A stretch of DNA of 5,613 nt from Salinisphaera sp. UBA6602 (GTDB taxonomy: Bacteria; Pseudomonadota; Gammaproteobacteria; Nevskiales; Salinisphaeraceae). A program made the position numbers and the translations under genes. The first letter of the stretch is position 1. The number at the start of each line of letters is the position of its first letter. Under the pieces are notes generated by a model. It did not search any database. It was not told the origin of the DNA and worked only from the letters and a program-made list of their open reading frames with translations. Positions 4,937 to 5,613 of the stretch are shown here, one piece after another. The stretch spans positions 2,707 to 8,319 of the forward strand of contig DJIE01000243.1 of the NCBI GenBank assembly GCA_002433465.1. Reading direction: 5' to 3'.

Positions 4937-5613
4937 TTAGCCCTCGCTCAGGCGTACGATGGTGACGCGGTCGTCGCGGCAGCGCCCGTTGTCCAGCACG
5001 TTGGCGTGGATATAGAACGTCGCGGCGCTGTCGGGCGGGGCGGGTATGGCGCGAGTATGGCAAAGAGCCGTACCGCGGTCGGCATCGCCTTTGTAGACGG
5101 TCTGCCAGGCGCCCGTGGGTTGGCCATCGGCCTCGACCGGACGGCGCAGCACGGTCAGCCCGGTCGCAAACACCCATTCGTGTCCGTTGTCGTCATAGTG
5201 CGTTTCAAACGCCTGGCGGGGTACGGGTTCGGGGTCGGACCATTGCCCGTCGTCGAGGCGGCTGCGATAACGCGGGCCGTGCACGGACTGCAGCGAAACC
5301 ACCGGATGGCCGTCGGCACTGACGCTGATACGGGCCGGGCTATAGAGGCCGTCCGGTGCGAGCTGGGCGATGCGTTCGGGCGCGACCCGACTGGCCGCGG
5401 CCAGATCGATGGGCAGCCGGTAGCGCTGGCCATCGGCGTTGTAGGCGGTATCGCGATCCGGCGGCAGATAAGCATAGCTGGCAAAGTTCTGGTCGACGCC
5501 CGAATCGCCGCGCCGCCACAGCCAGGCGACGTGCATGCCGTTGTCGGCGTCGAAGGCCAGGCGCATCTGATAGACCCACCAGCCGGGCTCGCTGATAAAC
5601 GGGCGACTCAGGT
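4937..5613 (-). CDS. BNR-4-type beta-propeller protein, C-terminal part (5' end outside window)
   Basis: The frame is open to the right edge. Beyond the first internal Met (5566-5564), upstream codons encode LSRPFISEPGWWVYQ, so that Met is not the real start and about 225 C-terminal residues are present. HVAWLWRR (5533-5510) followed by an N-F-A-S-Y-A-Y strand (DQNFASYAY), then a gap and DGQRYRLPID, matches the BNR-4 pattern of a W-x-W-R strand, 'nhd..YA.S' and a 'dG....LPi' loop. A further blade reads SPARISVSADGHPVVSLQ, then YRSRLDDGQWSDPE. The fold is probably a beta-propeller. BNR-4 proteins include polysaccharide lyases (for example ulvan-type) and many uncharacterised secreted proteins. 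Here a role in binding or cutting the EPS is inferred from operon context only. The visible part has just two cysteines (codons at 5062-5060 and 4981-4979), which could form a disulfide if exported; the signal peptide would lie outside the window. The TAA stop is 1 nt from the next gene's ATG, indicating coupled translation. No catalytic residue can be assigned. Confidence 0.78.
   Translation of the reverse strand, partial: LSRPFISEPGWWVYQMRLAFDADNGMHVAWLWRRGDSGVDQNFASYAYLPPDRDTAYNADGQRYRLPIDLAAASRVAPERIAQLAPDGLYSPARISVSADGHPVVSLQSVHGPRYRSRLDDGQWSDPEPVPRQAFETHYDDNGHEWVFATGLTVLRRPVEADGQPTGAWQTVYKGDADRGTALCHTRAIPAPPDSAATFYIHANVLDNGRCRDDRVTIVRLSEG
4941..4945 (-). promoter_or_regulatory. Shine-Dalgarno site of the QSGV-type GT4 gene
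   Basis: On the minus strand GAGGG (4945-4941) stands 5 nt before the ATG at 4935 and 11 nt before the in-frame ATG at 4929. The first spacing is a little short and the second a little long, so either could be used; the protein differs by only two residues. The site lies inside the last codons of the BNR-4 gene, as expected for coupled genes. Confidence 0.5.

Noticed and set aside
4156..4965. Plus-strand open frame of 269 codons opposite the first GT4 gene
   Set aside because: It is a composition shadow of the same kind, rich in His, Gln and Arg, with no domain pattern; the minus-strand gene explains the region.
1..5613. RNA genes, CRISPR arrays, insertion sequences, riboswitches, terminators
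   Set aside because: None seen. Nearly every base is inside a protein-coding gene, junctions are 1-10 nt, and no terminal inverted repeats, tRNA-like cloverleaf or hairpin followed by a T-run was noticed by eye.

Overview
The window is GC-rich, tightly packed and coding on one strand only. All six genes run on the minus strand, from right to left. Their products belong to an envelope or extracellular polysaccharide (EPS) locus of a Gram-negative bacterium. The outer-membrane beta-barrel fragment shows the cell is Gram-negative. The base composition and the EpsL-like plus priming-transferase pairing suggest a high-GC beta- or gammaproteobacterium; the genus cannot be fixed from the sequence.

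In transcription order the layout is: (1) 4937-5613, the C-terminal part of a BNR-4-type beta-propeller protein, entering from the right edge; (2) 3823-4935, a GT-B family 4 glycosyltransferase; (3) 2556-3821, a second and different GT4 glycosyltransferase; (4) 1615-2559, a GT-A family 2 glycosyltransferase; (5) 227-1618, a full-length polyprenyl-phosphate hexose-1-phosphate transferase of the WcaJ/GumD type, the enzyme that starts the glycan; (6) 1-240, the N-terminus of an EpsL-like outer-membrane beta-barrel protein, leaving at the left edge. The junctions are 1 nt, 1 nt, ATGA overlap, ATGA overlap, and a 10-nt gap or 14-nt overlap depending on the start of gene 6. There is no non-coding stretch longer than about 10 nt and no internal promoter or terminator is visible, so this is very probably the middle of one translationally coupled operon.

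The genes can be read as one pathway. The WcaJ-like enzyme puts a hexose-1-phosphate (probably glucose) on undecaprenyl phosphate at the inner membrane. The GT2 and two GT4 enzymes then add sugars on the cytoplasmic face, giving a repeat unit of at least about four sugars if each acts once. The beta-barrel protein is a candidate for the outer-membrane or export step, and the BNR-4 protein for binding or trimming the finished polymer. Flippase (Wzx), polymerase (Wzy), chain-length and OPX export genes, and sugar-nucleotide genes are not in the window and presumably lie outside it.

No RNA gene, mobile element, CRISPR array or defence system was seen. The less ordinary points are the partial barrel gene at the left edge, the BNR-4 protein coupled to the glycosyltransferases, the glycosyltransferases with variant EX7E motifs, and a degenerate nucleotide-binding loop in the priming transferase.
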